DNA of 17,560 nt, taken from contig DLQN01000086.1 of the NCBI GenBank assembly GCA_002477595.1, forward strand, positions 21,709-39,268, given 5' to 3'. The stretch comes from Roseivirga sp. UBA7431 (GTDB lineage: Bacteria > Bacteroidota > Bacteroidia > Cytophagales > Cyclobacteriaceae). Under the pieces are notes generated by a model. It did no database searches. It was given only the letters and a program-made list of their open reading frames with translations, and was not told the origin of the DNA. Below, piece by piece: positions 1 through 7,504 of this stretch (the stretch's first letter is position 1; every line of letters begins with the position of its first letter). The translations under genes were made by a program, and so were the position numbers.

Positions 1-2
1 TT

Positions 3-701
3 GTTAATCGATTGGGCCTAAGTAAAAACGTTGAAAGGACCTGTATCAACTTCATGGGCTGCTATGCGGCATTTGTTGGTATTAAGGCTGCCAATGCATT
101 TTGTGCCGCAAACCCAGAGGCGAAGGTTCTTGTAGTTGCAACAGAACTTTGCACGCTGCACTTTCAAAATAAAACGGACGATGATAACCTTATCTCCAAT
201 GCGATTTTCGGTGATGGATCAGCAGCGTTACTTATCTCAGCAGATACTTCTCTGAGCAGTAAGGTTCAGCTTAAGCCGATTACTTTTCATAATGAACTCT
301 TCACTGAAGGAGAACAAGAAATGGCATGGAATATCGGAGACTTTGGATTTGAAATGAAACTGAGCGCCTATGTGCCTGTACTTATTGAAAAGGGAATTAA
401 AAACTTGGTTCAAAAACTTAAAGACAAGGTCTCAGTAGAAGAAATTCATCACTATGCCCTGCACCCTGGTGGAAAAAGAATTCTAGAGGTCATTGAGCAA
501 GAGTTAAGTTTAGACCGCAGCCAAGATTGGGCGGGAAGAGAGGTCTTAAGGGATTATGGCAATATGTCTTCCCCAACGGTCCTGTTTGTCCTTAAAAAAC
601 TCTTCGATTCCTTGAATGCTAGCAACAAAGGAGATAAAATTCTTTCATTGGCTTTTGGACCAGGCCTGACTGTCGAGTCGATGATCCTAGAGGTTATTTA
701 A
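3..701 (+). CDS. Type III polyketide synthase (chalcone/stilbene synthase-like), 5' end missing
   Basis: Partial gene: the frame is open to the left edge, so about the first 130 residues of a family that is usually about 350-390 residues long lie outside; the TTG at 12 is not the real start. The full thiolase-fold triad is visible: nucleophilic Cys at 60-62 (context FMGCYAAF), His at 462-464 (ALHPGG) and Asn at 561-563 (DYGNMSSPTVLF). The C-terminal FGPGLTVES motif matches the GFGPG loop of chalcone synthases. Such enzymes condense an acyl-CoA starter with malonyl-CoA units in the cytoplasm to make alkylpyrones, alkylresorcinols or similar phenolic lipids; the product here cannot be read from sequence. 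A methyltransferase follows on the same strand (1201-1896), as in alkylresorcinol-modifying clusters such as Streptomyces srsAB, but an opposite-strand gene lies between them. The 3' end overlaps that gene by 8 bp. Confidence 0.93.
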   Translation, partial: VNRLGLSKNVERTCINFMGCYAAFVGIKAANAFCAANPEAKVLVVATELCTLHFQNKTDDDNLISNAIFGDGSAALLISADTSLSSKVQLKPITFHNELFTEGEQEMAWNIGDFGFEMKLSAYVPVLIEKGIKNLVQKLKDKVSVEEIHHYALHPGGKRILEVIEQELSLDRSQDWAGREVLRDYGNMSSPTVLFVLKKLFDSLNASNKGDKILSLAFGPGLTVESMILEVI

Positions 702-1152
702 GCCTCAAAAAACCTTCATTGTACAGTAAAAACTTACCAAGATTAGGGTGGGCACTGAGTAATCGCTTTTGTTTACCTAAAAAGAAGGAGCTGTCTCCTT
801 TCAAGGAAGCCGGTTTCTTGTTTGACAGAAAGTTTGTAAACATGGGTTTCCCTGAAGCATCCACAAAAGGTTCTCTATTCAGCCCAGCACCTGGCTTCAT
901 AAAGATAAACGATCCACTAACGACAGCATTATCTGGATTCCTGTTTTTCAACTCCGTCTTCATCACCTCCTCTTCGGTCGGAAGAAAAATATCCCTTCGT
1001 AATGGGTAGTAGGCCAAAGGGTTTTTGTATTCGCCCATCACCTTCAGAATATGTACCTCCGCCTTTACGTTTAAAGCCTCGCCTTGTGCGCTTAGAGAAC
1101 TCACAAGTACCGTTGAAAATAGAAGTAAAAAGAATAGTCTGGTGATGCGCAT
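694..1152 (-). CDS. Small secreted hypothetical protein
   Basis: A 152-residue protein I do not recognise. It begins with a clear Sec signal peptide: MRIT plus a Leu/Phe/Val-rich core to about residue 18, with likely cleavage near SLSA-QG (residues 22-24). The mature part is about 130 residues with no membrane segment, no Cys pair and no catalytic motif I can name. The start ATG is the complement of 1150-1152, and the signal peptide directly follows it, which supports this start. It lies opposite to and between the polyketide synthase and the methyltransferase, overlapping the synthase stop by 8 bp, and is divergent from the methyltransferase with only 48 bp between starts. A periplasmic or outer-membrane location is inferred from the signal peptide. 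Its placement may mean a link with the lipid pathway, but nothing in the sequence shows it. Confidence 0.7.
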   Translation of the reverse strand: MRITRLFFLLLFSTVLVSSLSAQGEALNVKAEVHILKVMGEYKNPLAYYPLRRDIFLPTEEEVMKTELKNRNPDNAVVSGSFIFMKPGAGLNREPFVDASGKPMFTNFLSNKKPASLKGDSSFFLGKQKRLLSAHPNLGKFLLYNEGFLRLK

Positions 1153-1200
1153 TATCCATTAATTTAATCATTAAGTTTAATAGTAATCGAAACGAAAAGC

Positions 1201-1896
1201 ATGTTTGAAAAAAGGTCCTATGAAGAAGAGTTGATGGATGACCTTGAGTCTGGGGGTGAAATCATTGACCAAGCCTTACGTGAGCTTGAAACAATTAACC
1301 GACTTCTCGGAGGTAATCAAGTAACGATTAATGGGCTCAATAAGCTTCTTGGTAATCACCCGAAAGCAGCGCCTATTGTTATCGCTGACCTGGGTTGTGG
1401 TGGTGGTGATATTATGATCCTTGTGGCAAAGTGGGCCAGAAAAAAGGGCTATTCAATTGAGCTAAAGGGCTATGATGCCAACCCAAACATCGTAGAATAT
1501 GCCAAGCAGAACTGTGCGCAATACCCTGAAATATCTTTTTACACAGAAGACATCTTCTCTGATGATTTTAAAACAAATCGCTATGATGTGGTCATTTGTA
1601 CTCTTTTTACACACCATTTCAAAGATGAGCAACTGATCTCCATTTTCAATCAGTTTAAAACTCAAGCTAAAATTGGTGTTGTCATCAACGACTTACATCG
1701 GCACTGGTTAGCCTATCATTCTATTAAGCTGCTGACACGACTGTTCTCAAAATCACCGATGGTTCAGTGTGACGCCCCACTCTCCGTTAGGCGAGCATTC
1801 CGTAAAGATGAGCTTCAAAAAATCATGAATTCCGCAGAAATTAGTGCTTTTTCCCTGAAATGGATGTGGGCTTTTCGTTGGCAGCTGATCTTTTAG
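1201..1896 (+). CDS. SAM-dependent class I methyltransferase, probably acting on the type III PKS product
   Basis: A 231-residue Rossmann-fold methyltransferase. Motif I is ADLGCGGGD at residues 62-70 (SAM-binding Gly loop), followed by an acidic position at GYDANP (Asp92) for the ribose hydroxyls, and a motif IV-like YDVVICTLFTHHF. The C-terminal part (WLAYHSIKLLTRLFSKSPM, then RRAFRKDEL) resembles methyltransferases that sit beside bacterial type III polyketide synthases and methylate alkylresorcinol-type lipids. That role is inferred from context: the partner synthase lies about 500 bp upstream on the same strand. The usual third gene of such clusters, a FAD-dependent oxidoreductase, is not downstream; the next gene is a nitroreductase on the other strand. 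The start is ATG at 1201. The 3' end overlaps the nitroreductase by 4 bp, the shared TTAG supplying both stops. Confidence 0.85.
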   Translation: MFEKRSYEEELMDDLESGGEIIDQALRELETINRLLGGNQVTINGLNKLLGNHPKAAPIVIADLGCGGGDIMILVAKWARKKGYSIELKGYDANPNIVEYAKQNCAQYPEISFYTEDIFSDDFKTNRYDVVICTLFTHHFKDEQLISIFNQFKTQAKIGVVINDLHRHWLAYHSIKLLTRLFSKSPMVQCDAPLSVRRAFRKDELQKIMNSAEISAFSLKWMWAFRWQLIF

Positions 1897-2486
1897 CGAA
1901 CCCACCTTACCTTATCCTCAACAGGTTTTCTTCGGCCCGTAAGCGGTTTGTCTTTGTTGATAGTCCCGACATACAAAAAGCCTAATAATTTGTCCTGTGC
2001 TCCTAATCCAAAAAATGGTTTTGCCTCCTCATAGTAGGTAACTCCTCCAGAGCCCCAATAACAACCGACACTATTCGCTGTAGCGGTTAAATACATGTTC
2101 TGAACTGCCATGGCAACGGATGAAACCTCCTCCACCTCAGGAACTGATTCTTTCGGGTCTCTTGCCATTCCAATGGCGATGATATGAGAAGACATCAACG
2201 GTTTTGTTGCCAATTTTTGAAATTTCACTTCATCAAAATCACCTGCCTTTGAACTTACCTCTTTATAAAGGTTTGACTGAAACTCTGCCAGCTTTTTCAA
2301 GCCATCACCGCTGAATACTACAAAGCGCCAGGGCTCCGTAAACCTGTGAGTCGGTGCCCAGTTAGCGTTTTCCAACATTTCCTTTATCATCTCATCATCA
2401 ACAGGTGCGCCAGTAAACTGTGCTGGATATATTGACCTTCTCTCTCTTAACAGTTGGCTCACTAATTCGGGGCTCAATTCTGGCAT
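1893..2486 (-). CDS. Nitroreductase family protein (FMN-dependent NAD(P)H oxidoreductase)
   Basis: A 197-residue nitroreductase of the compact single-domain type. FMN phosphate-binding RERRSIY is at residues 14-20, the family-typical WAPTHRFTEPWRFVVF at 43-58, and the second flavin-contacting region SVGCYWGSGG near 138-148. The length and the PTH..TEPWRF signature resemble the YdjA-like group. The family reduces nitro groups, quinones, flavins or other electron acceptors using NAD(P)H; the substrate is not predictable. The start ATG lies one base after the TGA of the TonB-dependent receptor upstream, so the two are almost certainly one transcript with coupled translation. This makes a role related to what the receptor imports possible, for example reduction of an iron complex, but that is inference. 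The gene converges on the methyltransferase with a 4 bp overlap. Confidence 0.9.
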   Translation of the reverse strand: MPELSPELVSQLLRERRSIYPAQFTGAPVDDEMIKEMLENANWAPTHRFTEPWRFVVFSGDGLKKLAEFQSNLYKEVSSKAGDFDEVKFQKLATKPLMSSHIIAIGMARDPKESVPEVEEVSSVAMAVQNMYLTATANSVGCYWGSGGVTYYEEAKPFFGLGAQDKLLGFLYVGTINKDKPLTGRRKPVEDKVRWVR

Positions 2487-2487
2487 A

Positions 2488-4758
2488 TCAATCGTTCAGT
2501 TTAATTTTAAATCCAACGTAGTAGTTAATTGTTGCAGCAGGCTGAAAATACCTTCTTCCAAAAGCATTCAGATCATTTCCCAAACTGTATTCAACATTTA
2601 AGAGGTTATCCACTCCTCCGTAGATTTCTAAAGGCTGGTTAAATACATTCCCTCGAAAGCCTGTCCTTAAATTTATGAGGCTATAAGCCTTTGAGAAAAA
2701 AGTATTGGCATCATTCAGGGGAATAGGGTCTGAATAATGATAAGTAAGGTTCAAGTAAACTCCTCCACGCAATTCAAGGTCTGTTTGAATATTCACTACA
2801 TGCGGTGCGGTGCCCGGTAAGGCCACTCCAGAAAAATCATCGCCATCATCAATATAGTTCTCAAATTGAAAATCATGATAAGTATAGGCAAGCGTAGAAC
2901 TCAAGCTTGTAATCATCCCGCTCTCAGCGCTAATCCAATCCATTTTTGATGAGAGCTCGAGCCCCTTCTGACTAGTTTCGCCTGCATTTCGAAAAAGAAC
3001 AACGCCTTGTCTATCGGTAAAGGTTGTAATGGCATCATCTAGTTGAAAGTAAAATAGGGCTAAGTCAAAAGAGAGTTTTCGACTAGCTGTTGCCCCCCTA
3101 AAATTAAGCTCATAATTCAATCCTCTTTCTGCTTGTAGCCCCAGGTTTATGCTACCCTCGTTCGTTCGAACCTCGGTGGTGGTCGGTGGAGAAAACCCCT
3201 TCATTACACTTAAGTGAATAGAATAATCCTTATTCAGCCGTTGAGAAACTGCCAGCCTTGGTGACCAAACCGCATCAAATTCCTTCAGAAACTCTTGAGG
3301 AGCATTATTAATTTTATCGATAGTTCTATTGATATCATATTGCAGAGAATTTCGGCTCATGCCGAAAGTCAAATTGAGGCCTTCGTTCACTTGATAATCA
3401 ACATTGGCAAAAAGGAGCCGTTGCTCAGTTTCTATCTCATCTGCAAAACGAATTGTGTCTGCTTCTCCATTCACATTCCCAAAGTTCTTGCCATCAAAAA
3501 AAGACCTTTGCTGCTCGATACCATAAGTAAGGTTTACCGCTTTTCCGGCTAGATTCAACTCATTTTTAAACTCTGATCGGAGGCTAAAAACTTGTTGGTT
3601 GTCACTTTTATAGTCTAGGATAAAAGGGTTTTCAAAGTCACTAATGTTTAGCCCAATGTTAGTCTCATTTGACCAAGTGTCGCTCATTTGATATTCTTGC
3701 CCAATGGTGAGCAAATAGTATTTATTGGCAATAGAAGCATTTTTATCGATACTCCCTGGCCTCGCTTGACGTGGATTTGCAGCTCGTTGATCTGGGTTAA
3801 GTCCACCAGGAATTTCATAGAACAAATCTGAGTAAAGGAGTGAGGCCGATATTGTCCGTTGTTCACTTGGGAAAAAGATACCGTCTATTTCTAAGGTCTT
3901 ACGTTCAAATTCATTGTGTTCACGATAACCATCAGCACTTTGGTCGGTCCACTTGAAGGTCAAGCTGCTATTTTCCTTCAGTACATTATGAGAACCGCTG
4001 AATTTCCGTACTCCATAAGAACCAAAAGAAGCTGATATGATATCTGAATTCGAAAGGGTTGATATATCTGTGCTTTGAATCTTTATGACACCGCCATTCC
4101 CTGCACCAAATGCACTAGCGGATGGGCCTTTCATAATCTCAATCTTAGCAGAATTATTCAGGTCTAATAGATTCAAGAACGTGTTTCCCCCGGGCTCGGT
4201 AAAAGGAATTCCATTCCAATATACCTTCACATTGCGCACGCCAAAAGGTGAACGAATAGAGCTTCCGCGGATAGAAACGCGATAGCTTCCGCCAGCACGT
4301 TGCTCAAACCTCACACCAGGCACCGTGTTTACAGCATTGACCAAACTGGTTTCATCAAATCGATTTAAACTTCCCAAAGAAAGAGTAGCCACCGAACCCG
4401 CTTGACGACTCAATGGTTGTCTTCCAGAAAAGCCCTCAACAACAAGTTCGTTTAGCAGTTTATTTGCTGAAGTCATTATGATCACCTTGTTATCATTGGG
4501 GCGAATGGAAACCCTTCGCGTTTCATATCCGACAAATGAAATAATAGCCTCCTGTTCTTCCCTTATTGTCAAAACGACTTTTCCTTCTATACCAGAAACG
4601 TAAACAGATGAGTCTGGTAACAACACCAGTGTTGCTCCGATTAATGGTTTAAAAGTATCGTCTTTGATGGTCACTTCCTGAGATACAAGAGGTGTGATCG
4701 TGAAGAGGGCAAAGCAAATGGCCAGAAACAGCCTGCATGTAATGGATAATTTCAGCAT
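2488..4758 (-). CDS. TonB-dependent outer-membrane receptor with N-terminal carboxypeptidase-regulatory-like domain
   Basis: A 756-residue outer-membrane active transporter. The signal peptide ends near LVSQ (about residue 27). A CarboxypepD_reg-like beta-sandwich typical of Bacteroidota receptors follows (about 28-100; GATLVL...SFVGYETRRV). Then come a TonB-box-like stretch (NELVVEGF), a plug domain (about 115-230; VNTVPGVRFEQRAGGSYRVSIRG, EIMKGPSASAFGAGNGGVI) and a 22-strand barrel to the C terminus. Its size and the lack of an adjacent SusD gene suggest the iron-chelate/vitamin type rather than a SusC glycan importer; the ligand is unknown. The downstream nitroreductase is one base away and presumably cotranscribed. 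Upstream it is divergent from the Rieske gene across 65 bp. On the minus strand a TTTG (4797-4800) and a TATTAGTG (4769-4776), 20 nt apart, weakly resemble the Bacteroidota -33/-7 promoter, but this is not firm. Confidence 0.93.
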   Translation of the reverse strand: MLKLSITCRLFLAICFALFTITPLVSQEVTIKDDTFKPLIGATLVLLPDSSVYVSGIEGKVVLTIREEQEAIISFVGYETRRVSIRPNDNKVIIMTSANKLLNELVVEGFSGRQPLSRQAGSVATLSLGSLNRFDETSLVNAVNTVPGVRFEQRAGGSYRVSIRGSSIRSPFGVRNVKVYWNGIPFTEPGGNTFLNLLDLNNSAKIEIMKGPSASAFGAGNGGVIKIQSTDISTLSNSDIISASFGSYGVRKFSGSHNVLKENSSLTFKWTDQSADGYREHNEFERKTLEIDGIFFPSEQRTISASLLYSDLFYEIPGGLNPDQRAANPRQARPGSIDKNASIANKYYLLTIGQEYQMSDTWSNETNIGLNISDFENPFILDYKSDNQQVFSLRSEFKNELNLAGKAVNLTYGIEQQRSFFDGKNFGNVNGEADTIRFADEIETEQRLLFANVDYQVNEGLNLTFGMSRNSLQYDINRTIDKINNAPQEFLKEFDAVWSPRLAVSQRLNKDYSIHLSVMKGFSPPTTTEVRTNEGSINLGLQAERGLNYELNFRGATASRKLSFDLALFYFQLDDAITTFTDRQGVVLFRNAGETSQKGLELSSKMDWISAESGMITSLSSTLAYTYHDFQFENYIDDGDDFSGVALPGTAPHVVNIQTDLELRGGVYLNLTYHYSDPIPLNDANTFFSKAYSLINLRTGFRGNVFNQPLEIYGGVDNLLNVEYSLGNDLNAFGRRYFQPAATINYYVGFKIKLND

Positions 4759-4823
4759 AAATTTCGGGCACTAATATCGCGGATTCAAGCGTCAAACAAA
4801 GTTCTTGAGTATATTAAAAAACA

Positions 4824-5159
4824 ATGGGTTCAACTTACAAAAGCGTAAAAGTATTCAACAGTTTCTCAGCAATGGAGAAAGTCTTTGGAGAAAAAGCCAT
4901 CAGGGTTTTGAGAATCGGTGAACTGAAAGTCTGTTTAGCGAAAAGTAAGGATGAGTTTTACGCCTTCGAAGCCTTGTGCCCACATCAGAAGCAGCCTCTC
5001 TCAGAAGGCACGCTCAACGCATTCAATGAGGTAATCTGCCCCTTGCACTTCTATCGATTTAACTTGAAAACAGGAGCGGAAGCCAATAGGCTCTGTCATG
5101 ATCTCAAGACGTTTCCGATGGAGATTAATGATCAAGGCGTTTTCATCAAGTTGTATTGA
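4824..5159 (+). CDS. Rieske [2Fe-2S] ferredoxin-like protein
   Basis: A 111-residue soluble protein made of one Rieske domain. The cluster ligands are plain: CPH at residues 52-54 and CPLH at 72-75, giving C-x-H-(17)-C-x-x-H, followed by the family-typical FYRFNLKTG. No signal peptide or membrane segment is visible, so it is probably cytoplasmic, like the small ferredoxin subunits of Rieske oxygenases or the NirD-type proteins. No oxygenase or reductase partner is adjacent. The ATG at 4824 is 65 bp from the divergent TonB receptor start. The DUF418 membrane-protein gene starts 41 bp downstream on the same strand and is probably cotranscribed. The electron-transfer partner cannot be named from this window. 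Confidence 0.88.
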   Translation: MGSTYKSVKVFNSFSAMEKVFGEKAIRVLRIGELKVCLAKSKDEFYAFEALCPHQKQPLSEGTLNAFNEVICPLHFYRFNLKTGAEANRLCHDLKTFPMEINDQGVFIKLY

Positions 5160-5199
5160 GGTTTTTATATTCACACAGATTGCATAATTTCCCTACTGA

Positions 5200-6437
5200 G
5201 TGACAAAAGCATCCCACCTTCTTAACCCCGTTGACCCGCAAGCGAGAGTTGTGTCCATGGATATATTGCGAGGAATCGCGGTATTGGGAATTCTGGCAAT
5301 GAATATTCAAAGCTTTGCCATGCCCTCTGTGGCATACAGTAACCCAACTGCTTACGAAAAACTTTCGGGAAATGATCTCTGGGTCTGGCTGGTAAGTCAT
5401 GTCTTCGCTGATCAAAAGTTCATTACAATCTTTTCCTTATTATTCGGTGCAAGCATTGTCATGATTTCGCAAAAAGCACGAAAAGAGCAAATGCGCTCAA
5501 CTGGCTTACAAAACAGGCGCTTCTTTTTTTAGCCCTTTTCGGATTGATTCATGCTTACCTTTTATGGTATGGCGATATTCTTTTTATCTATGCTATCTGT
5601 GCCTTTTTCATGTTCACGTTCAGAAGTAAAAAGTCAGCGACACAAATTAAAGTAGGCGTACTCCTTTTGGTAATTGGGTCCCTGATCAGCCTTGTCATTG
5701 GTTATACTACCCCCCTATGGGAGCCCGGTGAATACGAAGCAACTAAAACAGAAATTTGGACTCCTGAATCTGGTGCCATTGCCGAAGAAATAGATTTCTA
5801 TCGTGGTACATGGGAAAGACAAATCCTTTACCGAGCACCACAAGCCTTTCAAATGGAAACAACGGTCTTTCTGTTTGAAACTTTCTGGAAAGTGGCTGGC
5901 TTAATGCTCATAGGAATGGCCCTCTATAAAAGGCGCGTATTCAATGCAAAACAGAGTGTAAAGTATTACAGCAAGATGATGGGTTACGGGCTGGGAATCG
6001 GTTTGCCTTTGGTTATTGGAGGCGTGATACTAGACTTTAATTACGACTGGGATTTTAGACTCAGCTTCTTTTTCTTCTCACAACTCAATTACTGGGGCTC
6101 TATATTAATGGCACTGGGGTATATCGGTATCGTTATGATCATCACCAAGACCTCAACGCGAAGCTTTATTGCAAAGCGCCTTTCAGATGTAGGCAGAATG
6201 GCCCTAAGTACTTATCTAATGCAGTCCATAATTTGTGGGTTCTTCTTTTATGGTCATGGACTAGCCCTTTTCGGAGACCTAGACCGTTCTGCTCAAGCGG
6301 TTTTTGTACTAGGTATTTGGGTATTTAACATTTCCTTTGCAGGCGTTTGGCTAAGTTTTTTCAAATATGATCCATTTGAGTGGCTTTGGAGGTCGCTTAC
6401 CTATGGTAAAGCACAACCACTATTCAAGCAAGCTTAG
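5200..6437 (+). pseudogene. DUF418 (YeiB-like) multi-pass membrane protein, interrupted by a frameshift in a T run
   Basis: Two frames together encode one DUF418-family protein of about 412 residues. The first part (GTG 5200 to TAG 5530-5532) has the family N terminus SMDILRGIAVLGILAMNIQSFAMP. The second (open from before 5529 to TAG 6435-6437) continues without a gap as LALFGLIHAYLLWYGDILFIY and ends with the DUF418 C-terminal helices (MALSTYLMQSIICGFFFYG). The break is at 5524-5530, a run of seven T; one more T would join the frames exactly. It may be a genuine inactivating deletion, a homopolymer sequencing error, or a slippage site. The TGA directly before 5200 makes GTG the most upstream start. 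The function of DUF418/YeiB proteins is not established; they are inner-membrane proteins often discussed as transporters. The gene follows the Rieske gene by 41 bp and its stop overlaps the glycosylasparaginase by 4 bp. If the break is an artefact, this is an intact CDS. Confidence 0.85.
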
Positions 6438-7408
6438 CTTCCGTAGTAAGGAGCATCTATCAGCTCTTCCTCATCATTCGATTTTACAGCATAATTAAAC
6501 CCTTTGTGGATAGAGTATGCTCCATACTCACCGCTCTTGCTCAGTGCCAAGAAGCCAACCTGTAGGTCTTTATAATCTTCTGGGTACTTTCGAACTAAAC
6601 GTTCAACAGCCTGCTTACACGCTTCGCTTGGCGAAAGACCCTGTCGCATCAACTCCACAATCATGTGTGCTCCACAAATCTTAATCACAAATTCTCCAAG
6701 GCCTGTTGCCGTACAAGCGCCAACTTCGTTATCTACATAAAGGCCCGCTCCAATTATCGGTGAGTCTCCTACGCGACCATGCATTTTCCATGCAGCACCA
6801 CTGGTAGTACATGCTCCTGATAAGTTGCCCATGTCGTCCAATGCCACCATACCAATCGTATCGTGATTCTCTACATTGATCTTGGGTTTATAGTCCTGAT
6901 TCTTTAGCCAGTTTTTCCAGGCCTTCTCAGACTTCTCCGTTAATAAATTCTCTTCTTTGAATCCCTTCTCAACAGCAAAGCGTCTGGCGCCTTCCCCAAC
7001 CAACATGACATGAGGCGTATCGTCCATCACTTTTCTGGCTACAGAAATTGGGTTCTTAATATTCTGAAGGAACGCTACAGATCCGCAATTTTCAAATTCA
7101 TCCATAATGCAGGCATCCAAGGTCACTACGCCATCACGATCAGGAAACCCTCCAATGCCGACAGTGGCATTATTTGGGTCGTCTTCAGTGACGCGCACGC
7201 CTGTTTCAACGGCATCAACAGCACGTCCTTTTTTAGACAAAACTTCCCATGCAGCCGTATTCGCTTCCAAACCATGGTTCCAAGTAGAGATCACTATTGG
7301 TTTTTTTATCGGCTTTGATGCCTCACAAGCCATACTGCTTAGTCCAGCAGTAGTAACTGCCAAGCCGCTAAATACAGTTGATTTTAGGAATTTTCTTCTA
7401 TTTGTCAT
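6434..7408 (-). CDS. Glycosylasparaginase (N4-(beta-N-acetylglucosaminyl)-L-asparaginase), Tat-exported
   Basis: A 324-residue Ntn hydrolase that cleaves the GlcNAc-Asn bond left after N-glycoprotein breakdown. Family residues are clear: STWNHGLEAN near the N terminus of the alpha subunit, then NHDTIGMVALD, where autoproteolysis before Thr184 should create the nucleophile of the beta subunit. GRVGDSPIIGAGLYVDN and ATGLGEFVIK follow, as in the Flavobacterium (Elizabethkingia) enzyme. The N terminus NRRKFLKS with a following hydrophobic stretch is a twin-arginine export signal, so the enzyme acts in the periplasm; Cys28 follows but the preceding SMA is a poor lipobox. The gene is divergent from a GH20 hexosaminidase, which suggests a shared glycopeptide-degrading role. 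The 3' end overlaps the DUF418 gene by 4 bp. Confidence 0.93.
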   Translation of the reverse strand: MTNRRKFLKSTVFSGLAVTTAGLSSMACEASKPIKKPIVISTWNHGLEANTAAWEVLSKKGRAVDAVETGVRVTEDDPNNATVGIGGFPDRDGVVTLDACIMDEFENCGSVAFLQNIKNPISVARKVMDDTPHVMLVGEGARRFAVEKGFKEENLLTEKSEKAWKNWLKNQDYKPKINVENHDTIGMVALDDMGNLSGACTTSGAAWKMHGRVGDSPIIGAGLYVDNEVGACTATGLGEFVIKICGAHMIVELMRQGLSPSEACKQAVERLVRKYPEDYKDLQVGFLALSKSGEYGAYSIHKGFNYAVKSNDEEELIDAPYYGS

Positions 7409-7504
7409 GTCTAGAGTTTTGACTAAGATATTGAAATCTTACTTCTTATTCTCAACCGTTAATCAATGCGTTTCATTTTTCGCACAAACTCAATACCTTC
7501 CCTC

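Noticed and set aside
719..1171. Open frames at 719-1009 (+) and 929-1171 (-) overlapping the secreted protein gene
   Set aside because: Their translations show no family features, while the 694-1152 frame has a clear signal peptide; these are shadows.
5521..5535. Programmed -1 frameshift in the DUF418 gene (T run resembling a U-rich slippery site)
   Set aside because: The zero-frame codons are TTT TTT TAG, and a -1 slip would need TTT to re-pair on CTT; it is not the canonical U UUU UUA phase, and DUF418 genes are not known to use recoding. A lost T is simpler.
7466..7504. Upstream ATG at 7466 as the start of the GH20 gene
   Set aside because: It would put 13 extra polar residues before a complete lipoprotein signal peptide that starts at the ATG at 7505.
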